Shown: piece after piece, positions 50,676 through 58,004 of the stretch
How positions within the stretch are numbered: position 1 is the first letter of the stretch
Layout: each line of letters begins with the position of its first letter
Assembly: GCF_007992495.1 (NCBI RefSeq)
Contig: NZ_BKAJ01000031.1
Location: 124,001-188,000, forward strand
Length of the DNA: 64,000 nucleotides
Direction of reading: 5' to 3'
Source of the DNA: Reyranella soli
Lineage (GTDB): Bacteria; Pseudomonadota; Alphaproteobacteria; Reyranellales; Reyranellaceae
The notes under the pieces: generated by a model
Databases searched by the model: none
Told to the model about the DNA's origin: nothing
Seen by the model: the letters and a program-made list of their open reading frames with translations, nothing else
Translations under genes and position numbers: made by a program

Positions 50676-51230
50676 CCACGCCGATCGTTCCTTCAGTGCT
50701 GACCGTACGATGCTTGCCAATTCTGAAACGGGCAACTCAGAAGCCAGCCTCTGGTGAAGATCATCGACGCTCTTACTCCGCCAGCCTGCCGCTAGATTCT
50801 TAGCGGCTAACGCTTCTATTGCCTCCTGTCGCCAGAGCAACTTTGCAAGCAAGTAGGAATCAATGGATGGATTGGTTTTCGGTGTGCGCTGAGGAGTCAG
50901 GCCGACGCCACCTGGGCCGAGCTTGGCAACCGTGATCCCCCACCACCTCGGAACGACTTTTTTTGCAGCTTGAACGTGCTTCTTGCCAACGACTAGTACG
51001 ACGCGATCAAACACGCGGCCATATAACGTCGCTTGGCTCGGCAGGCGACCCAGCGTGTCCCTGTCGCTTTTGATTTCGTAACCAGTTAGCTCGCCGTTGA
51101 TGACGGCAACATCAATGCGCGCGTAGCCAGACCAAACGCCCATTTCCTCGACAATTCGGGTCGCGCGGTCTCCCGCGTGCTGGTCTGCGAGCATCTTCAG
51201 CACGGATGCCCTGACGTCGGCATCACGCAT
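50649..51230 (-). CDS. sce7726-family protein, predicted PD-(D/E)xK nuclease
   Basis: Encodes 193 residues from ATG at 51230 (GGAG five bases upstream; a GTG two codons earlier is possible). The opening MRDADVRASVLKML and the core RIDVAVINGELTGYEIKSDRDTL match the sce7726 family. Asp40, Glu52 and Lys54 make a D...ExK nuclease-like site. VVLVVGKKHVQAAKKVVPRWWGI is the second family block. It overlaps the 3' end of the beta-family gene on the opposite strand. A nucleic-acid-cutting effector is the natural inference; activity is unproven. Confidence 0.75.
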   Translation of the reverse strand: MRDADVRASVLKMLADQHAGDRATRIVEEMGVWSGYARIDVAVINGELTGYEIKSDRDTLGRLPSQATLYGRVFDRVVLVVGKKHVQAAKKVVPRWWGITVAKLGPGGVGLTPQRTPKTNPSIDSYLLAKLLWRQEAIEALAAKNLAAGWRSKSVDDLHQRLASELPVSELASIVRSALKERSAWLGKPICNQ

Positions 51231-51301
51231 TGGCACTCCATCGTCGTTCGCGGCCCCGACTCGGATGCCCGCCGCTCGCGACGGGTCTACCCGTGCGGCA
51301 G

Positions 51302-51676
51302 CTAAGAAAGAAGAGCTAAATTAGCGTAACAGCCTTTTGGAGCCCAAACAATCATACTCGCTGCGAATACTCCCCATTTTGGGGCGAGAGATCGTGAGCA
51401 GGCGGTGTTCATGACTTCGATGTCGCGGGCTGGCGGGATTTCGCCGTACCAGTCAGCACGCCATCCAACGCGTTTGTGGGCTCGATCGTCTAGATAGTGG
51501 ATGACTTGCCGGAAAGGCGCGCGGATGGTGTCTGAGCTCGCTTGCCGCGCAGGACGATCGAAGTCGCCGGCCCAAGTAGCAGCTGTGCGAGCCAGCCGCC
51601 GCGAGGGGCGGTCGTCCCACGCGCAAAGCAGCGTGAGATGATAGTTGTGCTGGAACTGGTCGGCATAGCGCGGAGC
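51302..51676 (-). pseudogene. open frame without a start, probable gene remnant
   Basis: Read on the minus strand, 124 codons are open between stops at 51677-51679 and 51302-51304. They include RYADQFQHNYHLTLLCAWDD, RPFRQ-like segments and EVMNTACSRSLAPKWGVF, with aromatic and Trp content typical of protein rather than chance. No start codon exists near the 5' end and no family was recognised. The rest of 51237-51968 shows no other gene. Confidence 0.4.
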
Positions 51677-51968
51677 TTATAGCTTGGCGGTTGTAGAGCC
51701 GCTGGTCTCTATACCCGTACGGACGAACTATCTTGTCTGTCCTTCGACTTGATTTTATAGATTACTTGAGTTATATTCATCGACGTGCCTACCGCCGGAC
51801 AATCTAGCAGCGCCTGCCTTTTTGGATTGTGCAATGCTGAGATCGGCGTCCTGCTGGCCCATCCGAGCAAGAGATTTTCTCATGAATTTGGACTCGAGAT
51901 AGGGCAAACTCTGCGTGCCGCGGAACGTCGGGGCCAGCCAAGAAAGAAGAAAGCTGGGGGGGAGCAGT

Positions 51969-53048
51969 ATGGCCGAACTAAAACCACAGAGGATCGTGCT
52001 GCTGAACCATCTCCGTAGCCGATCGGTTACGCGAGCCAAGGGGCATCAGGCACCCCAGCATACAGGCCTTAGCCTTGTGAGCCAGATTGCAGAGCGCGCC
52101 GCAAAAACCAAATGGGCCATCGAGTTCGAGGGGCTTGCGGAGGACAAGGATAAGTTCAAGAGCGAGGATGCGCGCATTGCGGCCGGAACGACCTACCCTG
52201 CGCTCAGGCTTCGTCGATCCGCGATTAACGAGCCGACCAAGACCCAGGAAGGCTACATTACGCTGCTCTTCGAGCATCTTGATCCGGCGCGGCGTAGCTT
52301 TCCTGTCGTCAACATCGACAACTTCGAAGGGCGTGAAATCGAGGCACAGAAACGCGAGGCGGGGAGCATGTCGGCGCACGTCGTGATTCAGTTGCCCAAG
52401 CACGGCGCCTACGACGATGGCATGTATCGCTGCGTGATCGAGTCCGCGTCGCCCATTACCCGATCGCGAATCGAATGGTTTCTGTGCCGACAGGTTCGGC
52501 GCTTGGTTCCAGAATGGACCTTCCAGGTAACCGAACAGAAGAAGGGCAAGCCCATCACGAAGACGTACCACTATACGCCTAAGCTCGAGCTCTTGGCCGA
52601 CGTAAGCCGTCACTTCGGCGCCGGCACCACCGCGGGGCAGAAGCTATCGCACCTCGTGTTCACGAAGCGGTCAGAGAAACAGAATATCGGCGGCAAAACC
52701 GCTATCAAGGATAAGGACTTCTTGGCCGACGTGACCATTCGCGTTGGTGCCAGCCAGGGCCCTGCGGATGAGAAAGAGCGGCTCGACTGGGCCGCGCAAT
52801 TGCGGGCAATTTACGACGAGCGAGGTTACAAGACGAAAATTTATTTCAAGTCAGCACGAGGTGACGTCCTTGGCGGCAGCGTGCAACATCACCAGCTAGA
52901 TAGCGCGCAAGATTTGCTACTGTGCCCCCGGGATTTCATTGACCGCCCGGACAACCACAAGTCGTGGAGCAACGATGTAGACGATAAGACCGTGGCTGAC
53001 ATGATCGCGCTGCTCAGGAAGGACAAGGTATGGGAACACACCAAGTAG
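51969..53048 (+). CDS. unrecognised cytosolic protein of a two-gene island unit
   Basis: A 359-residue soluble protein from ATG at 51969 with GGGGGGAG upstream. It is rich in charged residues with alternating predicted strands; landmarks are PALRLRRSAINEPT, YITLLFEHLDP and FPVVNIDNFEGREIE, then a basic middle (PEWTFQVTEQKKGKPITKTYHY). No Walker, nuclease or signal motif was found and no family is recognised. The last 19 bases overlap the next gene, encoding a four-helix membrane protein, so the two are made together. The layout of cytosolic sensor plus membrane effector is typical of abortive-infection systems, but this is inference. Confidence 0.65.
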   Translation: MAELKPQRIVLLNHLRSRSVTRAKGHQAPQHTGLSLVSQIAERAAKTKWAIEFEGLAEDKDKFKSEDARIAAGTTYPALRLRRSAINEPTKTQEGYITLLFEHLDPARRSFPVVNIDNFEGREIEAQKREAGSMSAHVVIQLPKHGAYDDGMYRCVIESASPITRSRIEWFLCRQVRRLVPEWTFQVTEQKKGKPITKTYHYTPKLELLADVSRHFGAGTTAGQKLSHLVFTKRSEKQNIGGKTAIKDKDFLADVTIRVGASQGPADEKERLDWAAQLRAIYDERGYKTKIYFKSARGDVLGGSVQHHQLDSAQDLLLCPRDFIDRPDNHKSWSNDVDDKTVADMIALLRKDKVWEHTK

Positions 53049-53632
53049 AGCTGAGCGACGTTCACAGCGGGCCACCGCCGTCGCGGAAGCGTCTGCTGGC
53101 CCCGCTGCGGTACCTCTCGATCAAGCACCCCGAGAAATCCGTCTACGATTTCGTCGTTCCAGCCGCGTGGACCTTGGCGCTGTTCGCTGGCTACTGTTTC
53201 GTAGAGCCGAAGCCACAACTGTTCGGTGACAGCGGCCTGATTAAGCTTGTCCGTGACCTTTTGATCATGGCTGTCCCGTTCATGGTCGGTGCGCTTGCGG
53301 CTGTGGCGATGGGCGCGCCAGGCCTGCATCTTGATCGGCGCATAGTCGGAGCACCGCTGCTTTTGGACGGTGAAGCGCTGACACTGCGGCAGTTCGTCTG
53401 CTATTTGCTTGGCTATCTGTGTTTCATAGGGTTGGCCATGCTGATTGCGACGGTCGGCGCGGCCCTCTTGCACGACGCTATACTTGTCTGGACCAAGGCT
53501 CGGCCGAATGTCCGGCAAACGATACTTTTCACAGGAGCATTTGGTCTGTCAGCCGCTCTTTCGGTGCTTACCGTGACGGTGCTCTGGGCGCTGTATTTCC
53601 TAACAGCGGTGGTCAATAGAACCGACGGCTAG
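53030..53632 (+). CDS. four-helix membrane protein, candidate effector
   Basis: A 200-residue protein with four hydrophobic segments (about 41-60, 74-95, 122-147 and 162-192), a cytosolic N-terminus of about 35 residues (PPSRKRLLAPLRYLSIKHPEKS) and a short polar end. It overlaps the preceding gene by 19 bases. No family recognised. If the pair is a defence unit, this would be the membrane-acting half. It ends about four bases before the homology of a truncated acetyltransferase gene begins on the other strand. Confidence 0.7.
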   Translation: MGTHQVELSDVHSGPPPSRKRLLAPLRYLSIKHPEKSVYDFVVPAAWTLALFAGYCFVEPKPQLFGDSGLIKLVRDLLIMAVPFMVGALAAVAMGAPGLHLDRRIVGAPLLLDGEALTLRQFVCYLLGYLCFIGLAMLIATVGAALLHDAILVWTKARPNVRQTILFTGAFGLSAALSVLTVTVLWALYFLTAVVNRTDG

Positions 53633-53635
53633 CTC

Positions 53636-53913
53636 GGCGGCCTGGGGAACGTCTGACACCCGCTCGCCCAGCTCGATGTTGGTGCCGTAGTCGCAGAAGA
53701 AAGGCGGCTGCATCCACACCGACTCTCCAGCGGCGCCGACAGCTCGCCGAGGAGGCGCCGCCCTTCGTCCGTCTTCGCCTCGAGCGTGGCGTTCAGTGCT
53801 TGGCAGAGATCGTGCGCCCGCGTCCGGTCCGCCGCCAGCTCCGGGTCCCCCAACGCGACATTGAGGGGGGCGTAGAGCTCTCCGTCCAGCATCTTCTGGC
53901 GCTCGGTCTTCAT
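53636..53913 (-). pseudogene. maa: truncated and frameshifted maltose/galactoside O-acetyltransferase gene
   Basis: From ATG at 53913 the frame begins MKTERQKMLDGELYAPLNVAL and RTRAHDLCQALNAT, the Maa/LacA N-terminal domain. A one-base loss near 53737 shifts the frame; the old frame continues as GESVWMQPPFFCDYGTNIELGERV. It then breaks off at the edge of the island, losing the whole left-handed beta-helix acetyltransferase domain. It cannot make an active enzyme and marks the right junction of the island. Confidence 0.85.
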
Positions 53914-54146
53914 GCTGGCTCCTCGGGTGTCGGAGAAACGATGACGAAACGTTGACGCTATGGTGCCCAACGTTTCGTTCAGGGTTTGGGGCCGCCGGAA
54001 AACACTATAGGCCCGGCCGCCGGCACCCAGCGTTTTTCCCTCTAGCGTTTTCGGTGACCAAGCCGAGCCCTGTAACACCTTCCTGCATCGCTTCGTCTTC
54101 TAGGCAAGTGGCCAAGGTTGGAGGCTGCAGATGCCCGGTCCCTTGC

Positions 54147-54172
54147 ACTTCGTACGTACAGAAAGTACATAC
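54147..54172. promoter_or_regulatory. candidate BrnTA autoregulatory operator
   Basis: GTACGTAC, a four-base spacer and GTACATAC form an AT-richer repeated GTAC/imperfect inverted repeat just before the toxin frame. BrnA antitoxins repress their own promoter at similar sites, which supports this reading. Confidence 0.45.
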
Positions 54173-54174
54173 AC

Positions 54175-54497
54175 TTGACGCCGTTCGAATGGGACGAGCG
54201 CAAGTGGGCCGCCAACCTGGCCAAGCACGGCGTCGATTTCGAGTTGGCGAAGCTGATCTTCGAGGGCCCGACCCTAGAAGGACCGGACGAGACGATCGCC
54301 GCAACCATGGTGAGCGGCGCTTTGGCGCCTTCGGTTCGGCCAAAGGCATCGTGTTGTTCGTGGTCTGCAGATGGCGCTGCCGGCGACGCCGTCTGATCAG
54401 CGCTCGAAAGGCAGGAAAGCATGAGCAGAAAGTCTACGCCTCCCGCATCGCCGCGCTTCCAGGCGCGCCGGAAGATAGGGAGCAAGACGAAGGATAG
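54175..54497 (+). pseudogene. brnT: BrnT-family toxin gene, frameshifted
   Basis: Starting at TTG 54175 the frame reads LTPFEWDERKWAANLAKHGVDFELAKLIFEGP, the BrnT RNase-like N-terminus. Near 54295 the family sequence jumps to another frame (RRNHGERRFGAFGSAKGIVLFVV, LISARKAGKHEQKVYA), so one base has been lost or gained. The second frame runs on to 54497 without the usual early stop. The toxin is probably inactive. It overlaps the intact antitoxin gene, as in normal brnTA operons. Confidence 0.8.
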
Positions 54498-54756
54498 GAC
54501 GAACCCGAAGCGAGTCAGGGCGCGGACGGATGCCGCCATTCGCAAGGCCGTCGAGAACGATCGCGACAGCTTCATGCCGGATGCCGCCTGGCTGCGACGC
54601 GCCAGGCTCGTGATGCCGCAGAGGAAGGAGACCGTCACCCTTCGCCTGGATCCCGACGTCCTGTCGTGGTTCCGCCGCGAAGGTCGCGGCTACCAGACAC
54701 GCATCAATGCCGTTCTGCGGGCCTTCGTGAAGGCCAACGCACCATTGGCGCGATAG
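54421..54756 (+). CDS. brnA: BrnA-family antitoxin
   Basis: A 111-residue protein with the BrnA C-terminal signature KETVTLRLDPDVLSWFR and GRGYQTRINAVLRAFVKA, a ribbon-helix-helix DNA-binding and dimer region. The N-terminal part is basic. AGGA precedes ATG at 54421. BrnA neutralises BrnT and represses the operon; here the partner toxin is frameshifted, so the antitoxin may be a leftover or act on toxins elsewhere. Confidence 0.85.
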   Translation: MSRKSTPPASPRFQARRKIGSKTKDRTNPKRVRARTDAAIRKAVENDRDSFMPDAAWLRRARLVMPQRKETVTLRLDPDVLSWFRREGRGYQTRINAVLRAFVKANAPLAR

Positions 54757-55222
54757 GTGCGGTCGGTCGTGGCCGCGTAGATGACTGCAATGCCTGCACT
54801 CACCGGTGTCGCGCCGTACAAACGTAATACCGGTTGTTGCGTCGCCGGGGCCTCTATGGGGCGCAAAAACTATCTTGCGCAGGACGGCGGGCGCGCGCTG
54901 GATCGAATCGTTGGAAGACAACGAGTGGTGGGATCGCGCGGAGGACCGCCCATTGCTGGCGTCTCCTGGAGCGTCAAAAGTCGCAAGGAAATTGCGCTGC
55001 GTGACGACAACGGCATTGATCGTGGTAATGACCTGAGTTATAATGCGTCGTGCCCGAGGCCCTGGCTGATGCCGCCGGTTTCTGCGTGCGTGCCATTCGC
55101 CCGGAGGGGTAGCGCGAACTGCGGGAACTGCGCCAACCTCCGGGTCAGGAAAGATCCCTCGCTGCGCTCGGGATGACAGCGTTTCGGTGGGGACGACAAC
55201 GTTTCGCTGGGAAGGGCGCGCC
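54757..55222. other. non-coding interval after brnA, with a half REP-like element
   Basis: Several short frames cross this stretch but none has a convincing start, Shine-Dalgarno or family match. One conceptual peptide ends in the SRAQRGIF sequence produced by REP-like repeats, a sign of non-coding DNA. A half copy of the repeat lies at 55152-55177. Confidence 0.5.
55152..55177. repeat. half copy of the REP-like element
   Basis: AGATCCCTCGCTGCGCTCGG followed by GATGAC matches the right arm of the full elements at 38036 and 56331. The left arm is missing. Confidence 0.7.
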
Positions 55223-56320
55223 ATGAAGATCAAGAGCTATGAAGTCGCCACGCTGCTCGTCCCCGAGGACGATCCCCTGGCCAACATGCCGGAGGAAGCC
55301 GGCCGCAAGCGGCCCATCGTGACGGTGCGGTTGCGCACCGATTCCGGCATCGAAGGCATCGGCGTCACGCTCTATGGCGGCCGCCTGACGCGCAGCCTGC
55401 ACGCCGCCGTCGAGGATCTCGCTGCCTTGACCGTCGGCGAGGACCCGCAGCGCATGGAGGCGATCATCGCCAAGCTGCGCGTCGGCGATCCCGGCGGCGG
55501 GCCGGGCGGCATCTTCACCCTGGCGCTGTCGGCCATCGACACCGCGCTGTGGGACATCAAGGGCAAGGCCCTCGACCAGCCCCTCTGGAAGCTTCTGGGC
55601 GGCCATCGCGATCGCGTGCCGACCTATGCTTCGGGCTCGCTGCGCCGCGGCCTGACCGACGACCAGGCCCAGCGCGCCGCGCAGATCCTGATCCAGAAGG
55701 GCTTCCGCGAGATGAAGACCCAGATGGCGCTGCCCGGCCATCCGACGCCGGCCGAGGAGGTGCGCCGCGTGCGCGTCGTGCGCGAGGCGATCGGCCCCGA
55801 CATCAAGCTGATGTGCGACATCAACCAGCGCTGGCGGCCCGAGCAGGCGATCCAGATCGGCCACCGCGTCGAGGAGGAAGGCATCGGCCTGTTCTGGCTG
55901 GAGGACGTCACCACCTTCGACGACTATCCCGGTCTCGCCCGCGTCACCGCCGCGCTCAAGACGCCGATCGCCGGCGGCGAGTATGTCTGGGGCATCGTGC
56001 CGTTCCGCCACATGATCGAAGCCCGCTCGGTCGACATCGTCATGGTCGACCTGGCCCGCGTCGGCGGCGTCACACAATGGATGAAGGTCGCCGGCATGGC
56101 CGAGGCCTTCAACCTGCCGATCGTCAGCCACGTCATGCCGGAGATCCTGCTGCACATGGTGGCGGCCTGCCCCAACGGGCTGACCGTGGAATACATGCCG
56201 TGGATGCTGGCCCTTTACGAGGAGACGCCGGAGATCAAGGACGGCCACCTGGTGCTGCCGCAGAAGCCGGGCCTGGGGCTGAAGTTCGACGAGAAGGCGA
56301 TTGCGTCTTTCCGTGCGTGA
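55223..56320 (+). CDS. mandelate racemase/muconate lactonizing enzyme-family protein (enolase superfamily)
   Basis: Encodes 365 residues from ATG at 55223 (GGGAAGGG upstream). The capping domain is followed by the TIM barrel with metal ligands Asp (MCDINQRW), Glu (FWLEDVTT) and Glu (IAGGEYVWG), and a late His in VSHVMPE. AIDTALWDIKGKALDQPLWKLLGG is the family signature. Such enzymes abstract a proton next to a carboxylate, as acid-sugar dehydratases or racemases. The sequence does not fix the substrate. It stands just upstream of a molybdenum hydroxylase operon, separated by a palindromic element. Confidence 0.9.
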   Translation: MKIKSYEVATLLVPEDDPLANMPEEAGRKRPIVTVRLRTDSGIEGIGVTLYGGRLTRSLHAAVEDLAALTVGEDPQRMEAIIAKLRVGDPGGGPGGIFTLALSAIDTALWDIKGKALDQPLWKLLGGHRDRVPTYASGSLRRGLTDDQAQRAAQILIQKGFREMKTQMALPGHPTPAEEVRRVRVVREAIGPDIKLMCDINQRWRPEQAIQIGHRVEEEGIGLFWLEDVTTFDDYPGLARVTAALKTPIAGGEYVWGIVPFRHMIEARSVDIVMVDLARVGGVTQWMKVAGMAEAFNLPIVSHVMPEILLHMVAACPNGLTVEYMPWMLALYEETPEIKDGHLVLPQKPGLGLKFDEKAIASFRA

Positions 56321-56330
56321 TCACCCCCAC

Positions 56331-56495
56331 CGTCATCCCGACCTGCCTGCGCGAAGCCGAAGCGGCTTCGCTTCGGCGAAGGCAGGGCGGAGCCGCCCGA
56401 AGGGCGGCGCAGTCGAGGGACCTCCTCTTGTCCGCAGAGCGATAAGAACAGGTCCCTCCGCTCCGCCGCCTTCGGCGGCTCCGGTCGGGATGACG
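56331..56495. repeat. REP-like palindromic element, copy 2
   Basis: Outer arms CGTCATCCCG (56331-56340) and CGGGATGACG (56486-56495), inner arms GAGGGACCT and AGGTCCCTC, and an extra internal hairpin (AAGCGGCTTCGCTT region). It is longer than copy 1 (165 against 125 bases) and lies between the enolase-superfamily gene and the molybdenum hydroxylase operon. Confidence 0.85.
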
Positions 56496-56612
56496 GGAGG
56501 GGCACGACGAACCCGCCGAAGCTGCGCAGCAGCGAAGGAGGGCGCTTGCTATGCGGCCTGCAGTCCGCTTGGATGTACCACCCACTGAAACACGCCCGGG
56601 AGATGCCGCCGC

Positions 56613-57503
56613 ATGAGTGAAATCCAATACCAGTCTGCAAAAACCGTCAAAGAGGCGGTGAAGTACATGCAGGCAGCCAAGGGCAAGGGCTACATCCTGG
56701 CCGGCGGCACCGATCTCCTGGTCCAGATGAAGTCCGGCGCCCGGTCTCCCGGGGTGATCGTCGACGTGAAGAAGATCCCCGAGATGGTGACCGTCACCGA
56801 GAAGAACGGCAGCTTCACCATCGGCGCCGCCACGCCGGCCGCCGTGCTGGGCGAGAACAAGAAGCTGCGCAAGACCTGGCCGGGCGTGATCGAGGCCTGC
56901 AACCTGATCGGCTCGACCCAGGTCCAGGGCCGCGCCTCCGCCGGCGGCAACCTGTGCAACGCCTCGCCGGCCGCCGACAGCGTGCCGGCCCTGGTCGCCG
57001 CAGGTTGCATCGTCAACGTCGCCGGCCCCACCGGCAAGCGCAAGATCCCGGTCGAGGAGTTCTGCACCGGCCCGGGCAAGACCTCGCTGAAGACCGGCGA
57101 GATCGTCGTCAGCCTCACTCTCCCGAAGCGGCCGAAGAACTCGTCGGACGCCTACCTGCGCCTGATCCCGCGCACCGAGATGGACATCGCCGTCGTCGGC
57201 GTCGGCGTCTCGCTCACCATGAAGGGCGACACCGTCGCCGACGCCCGCGTCGGCCTCGGCGCCGTGGCCCCCACCGTGCTGCTGGTGAAGGACGCCGCCA
57301 AGGCGCTGATCGGCTCCAAGCTCGACGACGCGGCGTTGGACGCGGCGGCGGCGGCCTGCTCGGCCGCCTGCAACCCGATCAACGACAAGCGCGGCACCAT
57401 CAAGTATCGCACCAAGATCGCCGGCGTGCTGCTGAAGCGCTCGGCCATGATCGCGCGCGATCGCATCAACGGCATCGAACACCGCGGACATCGCCCGGTC
57501 TAA
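56613..57503 (+). CDS. molybdenum hydroxylase, FAD-binding medium subunit (CoxM/CutM type)
   Basis: A 296-residue subunit. FAD contacts are in ILAGGTDLLVQMKSG and the diagnostic TQVQGRASAGGNLCNASPAADS. The C-terminal CO_deh_flav_C domain follows (SLTLPKRPKNS, RTEMDIAVVGVGV, ARVGLGAVAPT). It passes electrons from the iron-sulfur subunit to FAD and then to an external acceptor. First gene of a three-gene operon, 18 bases before the 2Fe-2S subunit gene. Confidence 0.92.
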   Translation: MSEIQYQSAKTVKEAVKYMQAAKGKGYILAGGTDLLVQMKSGARSPGVIVDVKKIPEMVTVTEKNGSFTIGAATPAAVLGENKKLRKTWPGVIEACNLIGSTQVQGRASAGGNLCNASPAADSVPALVAAGCIVNVAGPTGKRKIPVEEFCTGPGKTSLKTGEIVVSLTLPKRPKNSSDAYLRLIPRTEMDIAVVGVGVSLTMKGDTVADARVGLGAVAPTVLLVKDAAKALIGSKLDDAALDAAAAACSAACNPINDKRGTIKYRTKIAGVLLKRSAMIARDRINGIEHRGHRPV

Positions 57504-57521
57504 GAAGGATTTTCAAGCACC

Positions 57522-58004
57522 ATGGCCAAGATCCACGTCAACACCACCATCAACGGCGCGCCCACCGAGTTCCTGTGCGACGCCAACCAGACCCTGCTCG
57601 ATGTCCTGCGCGACAATCTCGGGCTGACCGGCAGCAAGGAAGGCTGCGGCTCGGGTGACTGCGGCGCCTGCAGCGTCATGGTCAACGGCCGCCTGGTCTG
57701 CTCCTGCCTGGTGCTCGCACCGGAAGCGCAGGGCATGAAGATCGAGACCATCGAAGGCATGGCCGAAGGCGACAAGCTGCACCCGCTGCAGAAGAAGTTC
57801 GTCGAGATGGCCGCGCTCCAGTGCGGCATCTGCACGCCGGGCTTCCTGATCGCCTCCAAGGCTCTGCTCGAGAAGTATCCCAACCCGACCGAGGACGAGG
57901 TCCGCTACTGGCTGGCGGGCAACCTCTGCCGCTGCACGGGTTACGACAAGATCGTCACCGCGGTCCTCGACGTGGCCGCCGAAATGAGGGAGTCCGCCCG
58001 ATGA
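57522..58004 (+). CDS. molybdenum hydroxylase, 2Fe-2S small subunit (CoxS type)
   Basis: A 160-residue subunit with both clusters readable: the plant-ferredoxin type EGCGSGDCGACSVMVNG plus CSCLVLAP, and the second [2Fe-2S]-binding domain QCGICTPGF and LCRCTGYDKI. Length is normal. Its stop overlaps the start of the large subunit gene (ATGA). It relays electrons from the molybdenum site to FAD. Confidence 0.95.
   Translation: MAKIHVNTTINGAPTEFLCDANQTLLDVLRDNLGLTGSKEGCGSGDCGACSVMVNGRLVCSCLVLAPEAQGMKIETIEGMAEGDKLHPLQKKFVEMAALQCGICTPGFLIASKALLEKYPNPTEDEVRYWLAGNLCRCTGYDKIVTAVLDVAAEMRESAR

Noticed and set aside
54397..55233. Minus-strand open frame ending in SRAQRGIF-type peptide
   Set aside because: That peptide is the translation of the REP-like repeat; the frame is also antisense to brnA.
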